Positions 31,093 through 42,440 of a stretch of 64,000 nucleotides of DNA are shown one piece after another (the stretch's first letter is position 1; each line of letters opens with the position of its first letter). The stretch comes from Trichobilharzia regenti (lineage: Eukaryota > Platyhelminthes > Trematoda > Strigeidida > Schistosomatidae). The notes under the pieces are model-generated. The model made no database searches. It was not told where the DNA came from and worked only from the letters and a program-made list of their open reading frames with translations. Position numbers and translations under genes: made by a program. Location: contig OX235262.1 of the NCBI GenBank assembly GCA_944472135.2, forward strand, positions 165,353,509 to 165,417,508. Reading direction: 5' to 3'.

Positions 31093-31505
31093 TGGAGGAT
31101 TTCATCATGAGCTGACATAGGTTTGAGAACCATTGGAAAACCAGCCGGGAGTACTGGACAGCTGTCTCGTCAGCCTAGTTTGGAAATCTTCATCAGTACG
31201 CACCCACCAGGGTTCGGACCAAGGGTTTTCTGATTACAAGGCGAGCTCGTAGACGATTAAGCCGCTGGAGCCTGATCCAGTGGCCCATGAATTCTTAATT
31301 CTGCCAATTCAAGGCTGGATGGGGCTCCAGTGGCTTAATCGTCTACGAGCTCGCCTTGTAACCAGAAGACTCTTGGTGTGAACCCCTGTGGGTGCGTACT
31401 GATGAAGATTTCCAAACTAGGCTGACGAGACAGCTGTCCAGTACTCCCAGTTGGTTTTTCAATGGTTCTCTAACTGATGTCAGCTCATGATGAAATCCTC
31501 CAACC
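31093..31505. repeat. Head-to-head pair of H2 SINEs
   Basis: A minus copy (31093-31315) and a plus copy (31316-31505) meet at their tRNA-like heads. The central arms carry GGCTCCAGTGGCTTAATCGT or close variants on opposite strands. Each tail has stem I GTACTG with CAGTAC and stem III CAGCTG, then TC (minus 31149-31200, plus 31395-31446). Both cores read ATGAAGA, and GGACGAAA reads GGCTGACGAGA, so neither should cleave. Confidence 0.8.
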
Positions 31506-32511
31506 AGTTAAGTATTTTATTTATTTATCTGAGTAATGGTACACACTTTTCAACGCAAAGAAAATAATTCCATACTGCAGTCAAAGTTTCAGAATTCATT
31601 CCTTCCGGCCTTCAAATTTTACTAAATGTCAGCAACACAGTCTTCTAGAATTTTACTTCCTACTACCTTTACCCTTTTAAGAATATTTTAACGGCATTTA
31701 TTTATTTACTTTTCGATATATTATTTACATAAAGCCTTTCTTGCAGGAAGAAGAACAAATACAGTTAAACTTTAAACGTTAAACATAGATAGTGCGTGAT
31801 AATTTTACTGAAAGTCTGTCCCATTGTAGCAAATTATTCACGTTTTAAAATTACCTAGAAAAACCTGGACTGACTTGGTTTTGAATGTTTTAATGTGAAA
31901 ACTGAAGACTGAAAAATTGACGCATATTTGTAGTTCAGAGAAACTTTCTAAGAGCTTTAAAAGCATCATTGACTAGAATGATTTGGTACCAAGTAAGTGG
32001 CTTCGAATTAACAGCCAACTGAGTTCAACCAACATGGAGCCTTAGTTGTATTCTTATTGATGTATATAAATGAAGTGTAACTTACTCCTTGAAAAAACTC
32101 ATGTCTCTTCAGTAATTACAGCTTCCATCACTCTGCATTTTACTGAAAGATTTCACCACTGATTTACTCAAAGTATTACTAATTCTGTGTGGGAGAGAAC
32201 CGCTGCTTTATGTCTACTTCTTTCAGAAGAAATGAGCTCCATATATGAATATATATATATATATATATTCATAGAAACGAAAGGAGTTCTACCGAAGATG
32301 CATATTAAAATCTGTTGCTCCAGGTAACAGTCATTATATTCCAAGTTACGTGATGCAGGAGAATTTATCAAGTAGGAGCTAAAGAGAAATTAAGTAAACT
32401 GAGTAGCAAAACATAACTGATAGGATTGAGTAGAGTCCAATTAAAAATTGAAAGAAGGTCAAATAAAGTTCAGTGAAATATGATGTAGAAACGTAATAGG
32501 AACAGGCAATA
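31506..32511. other. no recognised feature apart from (TA)n
   Basis: (TA)n at about 32248-32270, otherwise AT-rich spacer. Confidence 0.4.
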
Positions 32512-32735
32512 TTTATTATTATTATTGCTCCCTTGGGTTCCTAGTGAAACATAGGGCTTCAACTGCACGTCTCCACTTGCTTCTATCTTCCTTCTGCTGT
32601 ACTTTTCACCTGCAGCCATCTTAGTCCATATTCTTTCAACTCCTCTTCATACGATCTCCTCCATGTCACCCTCGCACTGACGTCCCACCCACCGCTTCCC
32701 TTTCGGGTTCCACTCGAGTGTTTACCGTAGTGTTT
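32512..32735 (-). mobile_element. RTE-A LINE 3' end, short
   Basis: The (ATT)n tail at 32512-32527 is followed by GCTCCCTTGGGTTCCTAGTG and the C-terminal coding relic up to TTCCACTCGAGTGTTTACCG. A strongly 5'-truncated copy of about 220 bases. Confidence 0.75.
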
Positions 32736-33668
32736 GTTTCATGAATGGCGTTTTCGCTTATCATAAAACTAAATTCTCACTACTCTGTTAACATGTAACT
32801 AATCCCTGTCGACTATTTTGACCTACGTATTTTAACTAACAGCCATTAATTATTTTCTTGAGTCTGATAGAATCTAAAGGAATACGTTTTCATTAACTGT
32901 GTCTGCTTTATGTGTGTCTCAACTTTTCTTTTAAAAGAAACTTTCTAACTCACCGTTCAAACATTTGGCTTGAGTAATTAATTCAAAACTAAAACAAAAG
33001 CAATTTCTTTTTTTCACTTCAATGCAAAGTCTGAATTTCTACTGCAATGAGACAGTTCTAATAAATACCTTCGTCTAGACGCATTGTTCTAACTTCATTT
33101 TTATTTTGCAATCTAAGGGCAAGCAGTTCATTTGTTAATTTCTACAAAATCGTCGTGATAACTGCTTACTTATTCGTGCTATGCAATGACAGTAAAAATA
33201 TTTTAAGTTAAGGAACTAAAATTACCTAGGAGAACAAGTTATTTTTCATCTCAGAATCTACATTACTCATCACCAGACTTATTATTCATATCATTTTTTT
33301 TTATAGATTTCCTTAAATGATGTTTGATTGTATATGAGCAAGTTGAACTTCTTACGACAACAGCGTATGTATATGTTTGATTATAATGTATAGAATAGTC
33401 CCAATTTAATTTTAGGCGGAGGAGAATTTAAATTTCCACTGATTGATAATTCATGTAAAAATGATACATAAAAGATTAAGGAAACAGTTGATTATAGATA
33501 AGGGAAACAGATAAATTTGATTATGTGGTTAAACGCCTAGAGAACTGAAGTGATTTTAATTATATGATTACCTATGAAAAGGAGTTTTTCAAAATATTTC
33601 ACCATATTCTTTAACTGTTTCTTTATATCTATAACTCCCCCCATAACAATAAATCAATCTATTTATGA
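32736..33668. other. no recognised feature
   Basis: AT-rich spacer. Confidence 0.4.
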
Positions 33669-33900
33669 TGCGTCGGTGGTATAGCGGTTAGGACGCTCGC
33701 CGACCATGCACATGGTCCAGGGTTCGATCCCCAGCCACAGACGCACTCCTTTACCTAGCTAAGCTAGAAATAATCCTGGTAAACAGGAAAGGTTGGGCAT
33801 GGGGCTAGCAACCCCATCCTCTAAAATAAACTCTTCTACAGAAACTTCAAGCCACTAGCTTGGAGCCCTATGTTCCACTGGGGAACGTGAAGGAAAAATT
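33669..33900 (+). repeat. tRNA-derived SINE, family T1, well preserved
   Basis: TGCGTCGGTGG head, A box GGTATAGCGGTTAGG, B box GGTTCGATCCC, then the full T1 body ending TTCCACTGGGGAACGTGAAG. The closing half of the 11-bp stem reads CCACAGACGCA, one mismatch from complementary. Confidence 0.85.
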
Positions 33901-33949
33901 ATTAATTATTTATGATCAGTAAAAGTATATTTCCAAGTATGACCTCAGA

Positions 33950-34190
33950 TTGGTATCGGTTGTGTAACCGTTGAAAACTAGGAAGTGCTGAACAGCTGTT
34001 TCCTCCTTGCCCAGAACTCTTCATCAGCACGCGCACACTAGAGTTCATACCCTGAACCTTCTAGTTACATGGAAAGCTCGTTGACAATTCGTACTGGTGA
34101 ACAGTTCAGAAACGAGGCGAAACAGACGTTCATTACCTTTTGGCTTTCAGTGGTTTTCTAATCGATATCATTCCATGATCAAACATGAAT
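33950..34190. repeat. H2 SINE pair, worn
   Basis: A minus copy (about 33950-34086) has a hammerhead-like tail at 33985-34030 in which stem I is GTGCTG/CAGCAC, a compensated change from GTACTG/CAGTAC. GAAA and CAGCTG are kept, with TT at the cleavage position. A plus fragment follows (about 34088-34190) with GTACTGGTGAACAG and GGCGAAACAG. Confidence 0.6.
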
Positions 34191-34309
34191 CAAATCGTGT
34201 CCCTGCAGACTAGCTCTTGAAAAATGCATACTTTGATACTTTTGATAGTTAGAAATTCTATCTAAGATATGTGTACATCTACGGTAAATATGCTGAATGT
34301 TCTGAAATA
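34191..34309. other. no recognised feature
   Basis: Short spacer. Confidence 0.3.
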
Positions 34310-34990
34310 TTTTTGATGTGGTTGTATTCTCCGAGCTAGATAGTTAATTTGTGAAGCTTTCATCACCCCACTAGGCAATATCTTCAGCGCACACTTCAAT
34401 TTAAAGTGAGCTTTTAGATTTCTCCACGAGTTTATAAGTCATTTCTCCTGGTGACCTTGGACGTGATTGGTTTTTTCACACTTTCTAGTCTACTTGCATT
34501 GGAACTGATTGTTTCTTTGACTTGAACTTTGACCCTTTGTGTGTGTGAGGTTTCCTTATTATCTGTCGATAAATTTTGTCTATCTCGATGTGTCTATTGA
34601 TGATTCACTGGAATACCAGGCTGGCTTCCAGAAATTCACTAGGATTCTTGTTTCCTTTTTCTAATATTTAAACGCTGGTTGTCCCAGTCGAATTGACGTC
34701 CGTGGTTGTCTGTGTGTAGTGATATGAGGTTAGCTTATGATCATGGATACGAAGACGAAGGGGACGTCCCCTTTGGCCAATGTAGTGTTTTTCACAGTTG
34801 TTACAATTTATTTTGTAGATGATATTGGTTTTGTCTTCTATCGTTATTGAGTCTTTTGGTTTGCATACAGCCAGCCGAGTGAAGTGATTTTGTTGGTCTG
34901 TGTGTAACATTAATTCGAGCTCAGAGGACACAACCACACCAAAATCATCTCCGGCTGAGCTAAAAATCCTCTCCAGCATATCTAAATCTT
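34310..34990 (-). pseudogene. Penelope-like element GIY-YIG domain and 3' end
   Basis: Minus strand: the open stretch 34979-34668 includes CKPKDSITIEDKTNIIYKIN, then CNNCEKHYIGQRGRPLRLRI and HDHKLTSYHYTQ. This is the PLE linker (KD.I...) plus the GIY-YIG core: YKINCNNC, HYIGQ.GR, then the R...H helix. The family's usual Thr in IGQTGR is Arg here. Downstream (to about 34310) is the 3' terminal sequence that also builds the palindrome at 57261-57583 (GTCACCAGGAGAAATGAC, CTCACTTTAAATTGAAG). The RT is missing. Confidence 0.7.
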
Positions 34991-36554
34991 ACGTTCGGAA
35001 ATATTATTCTGAAGTTTATAAATAGACATCAGTTCTGATCATTTTTGGTTTCATGTGTAATCCTTTTTCAAAGATGTATGGATTACATGACTAATTAACT
35101 GGTTAATGTCTGATTTCAGATGCTACTTAAGATATCTTAGAGATAACCACCTGTGCATCAATAATACACAAGTGTCCACACTTTCTATCCATATTCTTAA
35201 GTAGCTTGACCCCTAATATTATGTTTACAGTAACATTCAGTATGAGCAATGCGATAGTAAGCGATTGTTTAATTTAGTCCCTTCGATATGACCGGTAACT
35301 GCTACCACTTAACATGAGAAGCTTTCAACTACTGACATTAATAAGTAGTATATGTCGTCTTACAGAAAAAGATAGTGTTTCTGTAAATTTACTTCTATAG
35401 GACGAAGCGTGTACATGCAAATTTGGCTGACATTGTTACCTATTTAAAATTTCACACAATCATTGTAGTTTTCTGACCCTTTTATTTGTACTTTCATATG
35501 TTTTGAGGAAAAAATCCTACTTAGTAGAAGAATTCCGACCAGTCTATAGATAAAAGGTATATCAGATCAAAGCACTTTTATTTCCACCCACTCGCCATCC
35601 TAATTATTGTATACACACATTTATAACAACGAATGTACAAATCGTAACTCGATAATTCATGAGGATTAAGAAGAGGTACTGAATAGAAGTATCTTAGTAT
35701 ATGAATAGAAGTCTTTTTTAAATTCCTACTTTGCTCTCTTGCAAGCGTCCTAAATAGCACTCAGAGAATTAATTAAAAGAACCCTTTTATTAGCATATAT
35801 ATGAAGGAAGAACAGCTGTCTCCAACCTTTTCTATCACCATAGCAATCGTTATTTGCAGTATCTACTTAGACATATGCGGAACGTTTTTATTCACCACTT
35901 TTCCGGTCTCTTTACTGCTGCCTAAACTTAGAAATAATGTGACCAGTAATTCTCGTCCCATTTTCCCCTTATTCCTCCTAATTTTATATATTTGTAGTCA
36001 ATATGTGTGAATCGATGAACATCATATTCACTTATTTGGTTACAGCCAACATCACGTTACCAGACGAATACGTCGTCTCATTAAAGTGTGTTTGACATTC
36101 TCATGATTACTACTGATAAATATAACAATAAACCACATGTGCTAATGCGTCGTTTGCTCCTCACCTTCAAAAGAAGTAAAGTAGAAATAGGTTTTTTGGG
36201 GGAAGGGAACTGGAGCAACACAACATAAACAATCTATAGAGTAAAAAAAACTGTTGGTTTCAGCGATCAGTGTAAATGTAGGTTGCATGAGACAGTGAGT
36301 CACAAGTATGTGAGCAGCCAGTGGTTTCAATGAGAAGAATCGAAACTGATCACTGTCATATGAAAAATCAGCTTTTTAAACTACTATCTTTCATCTCTTA
36401 CTCCTACTTTATATTTTAATATTAGTGAATTTCTATGGCAACATAAAGTAGTGCTCAACTGTGTAGGCGAAAAAATTGATTTGTAATTTTCCGTCTGTCC
36501 ACTAAATGGAAGTAAACAGAGAATTGCTTTATTTTAATTCCTAATAATCAGAGA
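34991..36554. other. no recognised feature
   Basis: AT-rich, with no repeat or exon that I can support. Confidence 0.4.
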
Positions 36555-36781
36555 TATTTTTTTTGCTTCACGTTCCCCAGTGGAACATAGGCCTCCAAGC
36601 TAGTGGCTTGGAGTTTCTGTAGCAATGTTTATTTTACAGGATGGGGTTGCCAGTCTCATGTCCAACCTTTCCTGTTTACCAGGATTATTTCTAGCTTAGC
36701 TAGGTAAAGGAGTGCGTCTGTGGTCGGGAATTGAACCCCGCACCATGTGCATGGTCGGCGAGCCGCTATCCCACCGATGCA
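36555..36781 (-). repeat. tRNA-derived SINE, family T1, head deletion
   Basis: Minus-strand T1 copy. Between the B box and the A box the expected GAGCGTCCTAACCGC (plus strand) is shortened to GAGCCGC, an 8-base deletion in the A-box side of the head. Confidence 0.8.
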
Positions 36782-37109
36782 ATCAGAAATGCGCACTAAG
36801 CTTATCCAATCAGACGGGCTAATTTGCAAAACAATTACATTTTCAGGTGATTTAATATGCTGATAGTTTGTTTTTATTACGTTTGCCTGACAAGAAGACT
36901 CTGGAAGATTTGAACTTCATGGACCATCTGAGTCTACAGGAGAAAGAGAACGGGTTTGGTGGAATCATCGAAGATAGGAATTCAAGTAGATATTGAGAAG
37001 ACACAGATGATGGTGTTTAACCCATTACAACAACGACAAGCACCAATCACTATAAATGAAAGAAATCTGAAGGAAGTCACTTCTGTCACTTACCTAATTT
37101 AGGTAGAAT

Positions 37110-38229
37110 GGTGAAGTTAAACATTCAGCACCACTAACTACCAATCAGCAAACGACCTTCAACGGACAAATCACATGAAATAAGGATTTTCGATACAGGA
37201 AAACGTATATTTATGGAAAAAAGCATAAAAAGTGCATAAAACTGTTACATAGTGTATCTTTCTGTAACATGTGAGAGAAACATCTCCCGATTAAGCACAA
37301 GACTGTCATCAGAAAAGTCACACCTCATTCTGTACATATATTCATCCAAATGACAATAATTGAGATCCTTTTGAGATGCGTTTATAGTTCCAATCCTATT
37401 TTTTTCAATCTCCCCTAAAATCCTTCGATAGAATGTGTGTGTCCTCGTAAGAGGATCGATAAATCACTGGAAGTGTTCACTCTATGATGAATAAATCCAA
37501 GAGATGATAGAGAGTTATAACCTTTCTATTCATCCGAATGTATTATTGATCCCTGTTTCACGAGTCTAGTAAAATAGGTTGACTTTCTGTCTGGTATTCT
37601 CTCCACGAATCCCTTCCGCGGTAAGGTGTCATTTAAACCAATTACCCAAATATTGTTGACTTCCTGACGACCATGGTTGTATTTTTTCTTCAGCAATACA
37701 GTTTTGTCCACCTGCACAACGTTGCCTTCTCCTCCCAACAACTAAGTAATTCTTTTCATTTTACATGATGCAATGTCTCTGCAGTGCTGGTACCACTGAA
37801 CTGTTGAGACGAGGCTATTTTGGGTTTCAGCAGCTGCGGCTCTCACAGGCTGTTTTAAAACCCAGTAGCTGCAAATATACAAAATCTGCGTTAAGGAGAG
37901 GTATGACCTAGCAAAAAATGTTCCTCCGAAATATTAAAATCATCAGCTTCCCTTCCCTAATACTAAGTCGTCTCAGGTAAATTGCACACAGATAAACATA
38001 TCCATGAATCGACCTGCTAAAGCTTGTTAAACTCATGACACCACCACATGAACAAATCCTCTCCTTCCTAAGCAACCCCAGATCCAGCTAATATGGCAAA
38101 ACATTATCGTCGTCAAACTGCAAGCATAACATCTTTAGAGCACGCATTGGAAACGAATCAAGCGATATACAACATTGAACTCACGTTCGCTGATTGGTAT
38201 AGTTAGTGGTGCTTAAAGTTTAACTTTGC
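37110..38229 (-). mobile_element. Merlin (IS1016-type) DNA transposon
   Basis: An element of 1120 bases bounded by a 9-bp direct duplication, AGGTAGAAT, with inverted termini at about 37110-37163 and 38174-38229. Shared terminal words are AAGTTAAAC, AGCACCACTAACTA and CCAATCAGC. Merlin elements are cut-and-paste transposons that make 8-9-bp target duplications and are known from schistosomes, which fits. A transposase relic lies inside on the minus strand. Confidence 0.88.
37340..37860 (-). pseudogene. Merlin transposase (ISXO2/IS1016-like DDE), degenerate
   Basis: Minus strand: WYQHCRDIASCKMKR (37750-37800), a stop, then LGGEGNVVQVDKTVLLKKKY and NHGRQEVNNIWVIGLND, with KGFVERIPDRKST following and QGSIIHSDE at the end of the open part (37526). 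The same frame continues through a TAG where a Trp codon is expected after SDE, into KGYNSLSSLGFIHHRVN and RGHTHSIEGF, then more stops. The DDE triad is visible as Asp in VQVDK, Asp in HSDE and Glu in HSIEG. The GG.G..V..D, W..G and H...IEG motifs are characteristic of this transposase family. At least four in-frame stops disable it. Confidence 0.85.
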
Positions 38230-38770
38230 AGGTAGAATCGGTACAACTACAGGTGGTATGACTGAAAATATTAGAGTTGAGATGAGAAAGGCAAGATGAT
38301 GTTGAAATCTGCTGCACCAAGCATAAAGAACAGGATTTGGATGTTCAATCCGAATGTGAAATCAGTTCTTCAGTATGGTTTTAAGGATTGGTGCATCGCC
38401 AAAAGTATTTCCAACAGCCTGATTCAGATTTTTTATCAACAGCTGTCACCTTCACTGGCTCCATACTGAAGATCAGACGACCAGCCGGAAAGGATTAGGA
38501 ACAAGAAACTCTGGTAATCAATCAGCCAAGAACTTACTGCCAAACAAATATACTAAAGAAAATGGAAATGGATTGGACATACGAGCACCAGATCTCGAAT
38601 GGAAACCGGATTGGGAACGACAGGTTGGCCACGGTTCTGAGTTTGATGTGAAGGAGATCGTGTAAGGAAGATATGAGAGCTTATAGGTAATCGTAGGGCC
38701 AGCCAAAGAGGACTATAGAGGAGTCCTGTTGAAGCCCTCCAATGGAAACATGGGGAACAATTTTAATATG

Positions 38771-38991
38771 TATCTATAAATCACAGGGTAGCAGTGATCT
38801 ACACGGGCCTATATACTCAATTCAAAATTAATAAATTGACCATCTCAGACATTGATGAAAAATTCGATATACCAAGTGAATATTACAGATTTCTGAAAAT
38901 GTTTGCATTAACTTCTTTTAGTCAGTAGTATATTTCGCTGATACCGCCGATGGTATACTTGGCCCCGCAAAGCTCACGAGTTGACATATAG
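38771..38991. other. no recognised feature
   Basis: Short spacer between RTE-A and PLE sequence. Confidence 0.35.
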
Positions 38992-40052
38992 GTTCAGGGT
39001 TGTGCTGACGAATTGCCAGCCTCCGCCATACACAAAAGCCGAAACCTGATGCCCTTTGTACCACTTGGTTTCACTTTTTAGATGATCTTGAAAGATGACT
39101 CTGGTGGATCTATGTGGCCTGATTTCACCAAATGCTCGAGAATTGAGCTAGTGATTGTCTTGCATTGTCCCTTTGCTAACCATGCCGGATAATGTTTAGA
39201 GATGCGTTTGGAAAGTGTGCGGTCGCTTTGTGAGGTCATCATGCCATCCAGTTTACTTCGGAATCAGAGATTAACTCGGAATTCAATTTTTTGGATGTTT
39301 TTCTAAAGAGGAGATCCGATGGTTCTCTTCAAAGATCGATCTACAGGAAATCAACATGGAATGGTCAGTACACAAATTTACATAGATGAGTCCCTTTGAA
39401 AACAAAAAGAAATCTGTTCCATTCCTTATCCTCAAGAATAAGGAGGATATGTTAAAGTTATACAGTCGGTAGGGAACTGGGGCAACTCAGACAAGTCCTC
39501 ACAGAGAATGGCTATCCTCCAAGATTTATCGAGAAAAACGTGAAGTTAAGGGGAAAGCCTGAAAGAATCCAGAGGGTGGCGAAGAAACTGCTATTTATGA
39601 GTGTTGAATTTAAAGGTGATACCGCAGCTAAAATTCTGAAGAATCGCTTATGCAGATCACTGGGGAAAGCCTTCTTTATGGCTGAGCTATGAATCAATTT
39701 CTACAGCCGAAAAATGATCAATGGATGTGTGAAGGATAAACTACCGCTTTGGGCCCCCCAATTTGTATTTATAAATCCACTTGCTCGTATGGAGCTAGTT
39801 ATATTGGCCGCACAAAGCGATCACAAACTTTCCAAACGCATCTCTGAACACTATCCGGCATGGTTAGCAAAGGGACAATGCAAGACAATCACTAGCTCAA
39901 TTCTCGAGCATTTGGTGAAATCAGGCCACATAGATCCACCAGAGTCGTCTTTCAAGATCATCTAAAAAGTGAAACCAAATGGTACAAAGGGCGTCAGGTT
40001 TCGGCTTTTGTGTATGGCGGAGGCTGGCAACTCATCAATACAACCCTGAACT
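38992..40052. mobile_element. Second-type PLE with inverted arms
   Basis: The left arm (38992-39235, minus) and right arm (39808-40052, plus) are inverted copies of about 240 bases. Shared words include GGCGGAGGCTGGCAA, GGTACAAAGGGC and TTCTCGAGCATTTGGTGAAA. The right arm also encodes the nuclease end of the element, so the left arm is an inverted copy of the element's 3' coding and terminal part. The RT relic lies between. Confidence 0.75.
39232..39960 (+). pseudogene. PLE RT C-terminus and GIY-YIG domain (second type)
   Basis: Plus strand, frames shifting: FLDVFLKRRSDGSLQRSIY then RKSTWNGQYTN, VPLKTKRNLFHSL, ELGQLRQVLTENGYPPRFIE, and LFMSVEFKGDTAAKIL. From about 39755, in a shifted frame, come YKSTCSYGASYIGRTKRS (the GIY-YIG signature) and further nuclease sequence to about 39960. 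This is the PLE order: RT palm end, the YRK.T block, the NGYP block, then the nuclease. The catalytic RT motifs are missing at the 5' side. Several frameshifts and stops are present. It belongs to a different subfamily from 18780-19870, because the YRK and NGY blocks differ. Confidence 0.78.
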
Positions 40053-40277
40053 CTGTATACAGAAAATGTTTGTCCAGTCTCTTATTCTACCTTGGTCTTA
40101 ACCTCTTCACTAATAGTTCCTTGATATCTAAGTATTTAAGTATTATTAAGGTTGGAGTAGGAGTACAATTGTTGGTATATCTAGTCAAAGAATTCCCCTT
40201 TAGGTAAAACCACCCATCCCACATCTCATTACCATCAAAAATAGACAGAATCCTTGGAAATGGACACTTACGAGTTT
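40053..40277. other. no recognised feature
   Basis: Possibly the remaining 3' end of the PLE, but no motif confirms this. Confidence 0.3.
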
Positions 40278-40615
40278 GACCACAGATTGATATCATTTAG
40301 AGAACCACTGACAACCAGCACTGGAGTACTGGACAGCTATTTCGTCAGTCTAGTTTGGAAACCATAGACAGTACACACCCACTGGTTACAAGGCAAGCTC
40401 GTATACCATTAAGCCAATGGGACCCAATTTAATGCCCAGTCCGTGAATTCTAACTGCTGCCAATTGATGATTTAGCGCGACCACCAACCATGTCATCGGT
40501 GGAGCATCCCTCCTCACACTTGACTGGATGGACCTCATTGGTCACGACTTCTCACTAGAACTCCAAGAAACTCCGTTCTGTAGCAAGTCACTAGCGAGCA
40601 TCAGATTAATTCTCT
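40278..40615 (-). repeat. H2 SINE, long form
   Basis: Minus strand with the long 5' region (CTTGGAGTTCTAGTGAGAAG from about 40566), the tRNA-like part (GGCTTAATGGTATACGAGCT near 40398-40418) and a hammerhead-like tail near 40324-40375. There stem I GTACTG/CAGTAC is kept and GACGAAATAGCTG is close to consensus, but the core reads CTATGGT-like. Confidence 0.7.
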
Positions 40616-40653
40616 GTAGTTGGTTTGTAAAGATTACATTTGTTTTTATTAGT

Positions 40654-40782
40654 TTGATGACGGATTAATATCAGTTAGAGAACCACTGGACACCTGTTTT
40701 ATCCTAGTCTGGAAATCATCAGTAGTACACACCCACCACCAGGGTTCGAACCCAGGCAAGCTCGTATACCATTCAGCCACTT
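40654..40782 (-). repeat. H2 SINE, truncated, hammerhead core kept
   Basis: Minus strand with B box GGTTCGAACCC near 40745 and a hammerhead-like tail at 40683-40728. The tail has CTGATGA intact, stem II TCC/GGA around AGACTA, AAAA in place of GAAA, then CAGGTG and TC. Same orientation as the copy just to the left. Confidence 0.7.
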
Positions 40783-41532
40783 ATTTGATATCATGAATGG
40801 GAACAAATAACCAAACTTTTATCAAATATAATAAGCACATCTATTTGACAGCTATTTTTGTCATACTTTATTCAAATATCTAATAATATTCTATAAAATT
40901 GCTTACTACCCTAGATGGACAATTCAGTATTGAATAAATTTCTATTACTGAATATTAATAATTTACAAATTATTCTAACATACAACTGAAAAGTAAAATT
41001 TAACAGTTTATTTCTCGTTTTTATTTTAGCATGTATAATTAATTGAAAATCAGAATAATTTTAGCCGAATGACAGCCTGAATGTTTTGACAGTTAACAGT
41101 CAAATTTCAATACACTCTCTGTGAAATATTTCTTTGATCTGATTCTGATTTTGAAACTTATTCGTTTGATAATGTTTGATAGGATGGAAATTTCCTGCCA
41201 AATCAGCGTATGTTTGTATATCTATGTGGATGAAGGTATGTGTATGTGTGTGTGTATGTGTGAAGGAGACAGGAAACAATTTATTGAATAAGTAATAGGG
41301 CGGGTTAATACTTTCAGTTACTACGGTGACAATTAAACTTCATAGATAAGCTTCACTAAGTAAGCAGAGATTTGAAGGGTGTTTGAAGGGAGAACAGACA
41401 AAAAGATAAGCATGCGTATAAATGTCTATTATTATCAGTAAAGTGGTCCTCGCATACGATTTAGTTTTCAATAGCGAAATTTATATTCGAAACGAAGTGA
41501 GAATTAGATTGTATCTAGTAACTGGGGTTATT
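40783..41532. other. no recognised feature apart from a TG-rich tract
   Basis: TG-rich low-complexity tract at about 41234-41262. Otherwise AT-rich. Confidence 0.4.
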
Positions 41533-42440
41533 GTTCATTATTATTAATCCTTTATAATTCCGAATGGAGTATAGGGCCTGAACATTACATCTCAATTTCA
41601 TTCTGTTCTCAACAGTCCCCTTTATAGGTGGTTCCACAACTGACCATAAGCTCATATCTAATGTTCACACGACCTCTTCTTTGTCACACTTGAACACCGG
41701 CTAAGCTTCTCTGTTCCCATTTGGGCCTGATTCGCGAGTGTCTAGTTCATCTCCATATTATTCGTCATTACTGTTGGGCAATAGGTCCTTGGTTAGGTCT
41801 TCCGCGGAATTTTCTGTTGTGTATCCTTTCTAGCTGGCCATCTCGATATTCAGTATAGAGCCGGAGAAGGTGACAGCTGTTGATAAAAGTCTGCTGGAGG
41901 CTGTTTGAAATGTTTTTCGTGACGCGCTAACCAAGTCTGTGAATCAAATGGAATAAATGACTGATTTGACATTCATGTTGACCATCCAAATCTTGTTCTT
42001 TATGCTTAGTGCAGAAGATTTCTTTACTGATTCTTGAGTCATGAAGATCTAGATCGCCTTCTCGATCTTTAATAGCTTTGATATGCCCATTTGTCGTGCC
42101 TGTAATTAAGCCGAAGTGAAAGAGGTGACTTCCTCTGGTTGATAGTGATTGGCGCTTGTCGTTGTTGTTGGTGTTTGGGTATCTTCATCGCGTCTATCTT
42201 CTCCATGTGAATTTGAAGCCCTGTCTTGACTGCTTCTTCTGTCAAACAGTTAGTTTCTGCGTGTGGTTTCACATTAAACATAAGCGATCCATCAAATCCG
42301 AATCTTGTAGAGTCTCCTTGTCGGTTCAATATGTTCCAATCTTCTCACTTCCTAAGGTCTAACTTTTGTCCCAGTCCACCACAATCAGGGAAATTAAGTC
42401 TACCATACTGGTCAATACTGTCAGTTTCCCAGTTCTATAG
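41533..42440 (-). mobile_element. RTE-A LINE 3' part, decayed
   Basis: (ATT)-rich tail at 41533-41550 (TTCATTATTATTAATCC), then the 3' UTR, C-terminal relic and thumb, and on the minus strand KTGLQIHMEKIDAMKI (42190-42240), the block that follows FADD in RTE-A. The FADD region itself is replaced by unrelated-looking residues. Frames are broken. Confidence 0.7.

Larger units (their letters stand above)
36884..38770 (+). mobile_element. RTE-A LINE split by a Merlin transposon
   Basis: The left part (about 36884-37100) has a relic of the region after FADD (AGATATTGAGAAGACACAGA, CAAGCACCAATCACTATAAA). The right part (38239-38770) continues with CGGTACAACTACAGGTGGTA, the thumb and C-terminal relics (GGAAATGGATTGGACATACG), ending near GGAACAATTTTAAT. 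The parts fit together at the 9-bp duplication AGGTAGAAT (37101-37109, 38230-38238). Frames are broken. Confidence 0.8.
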
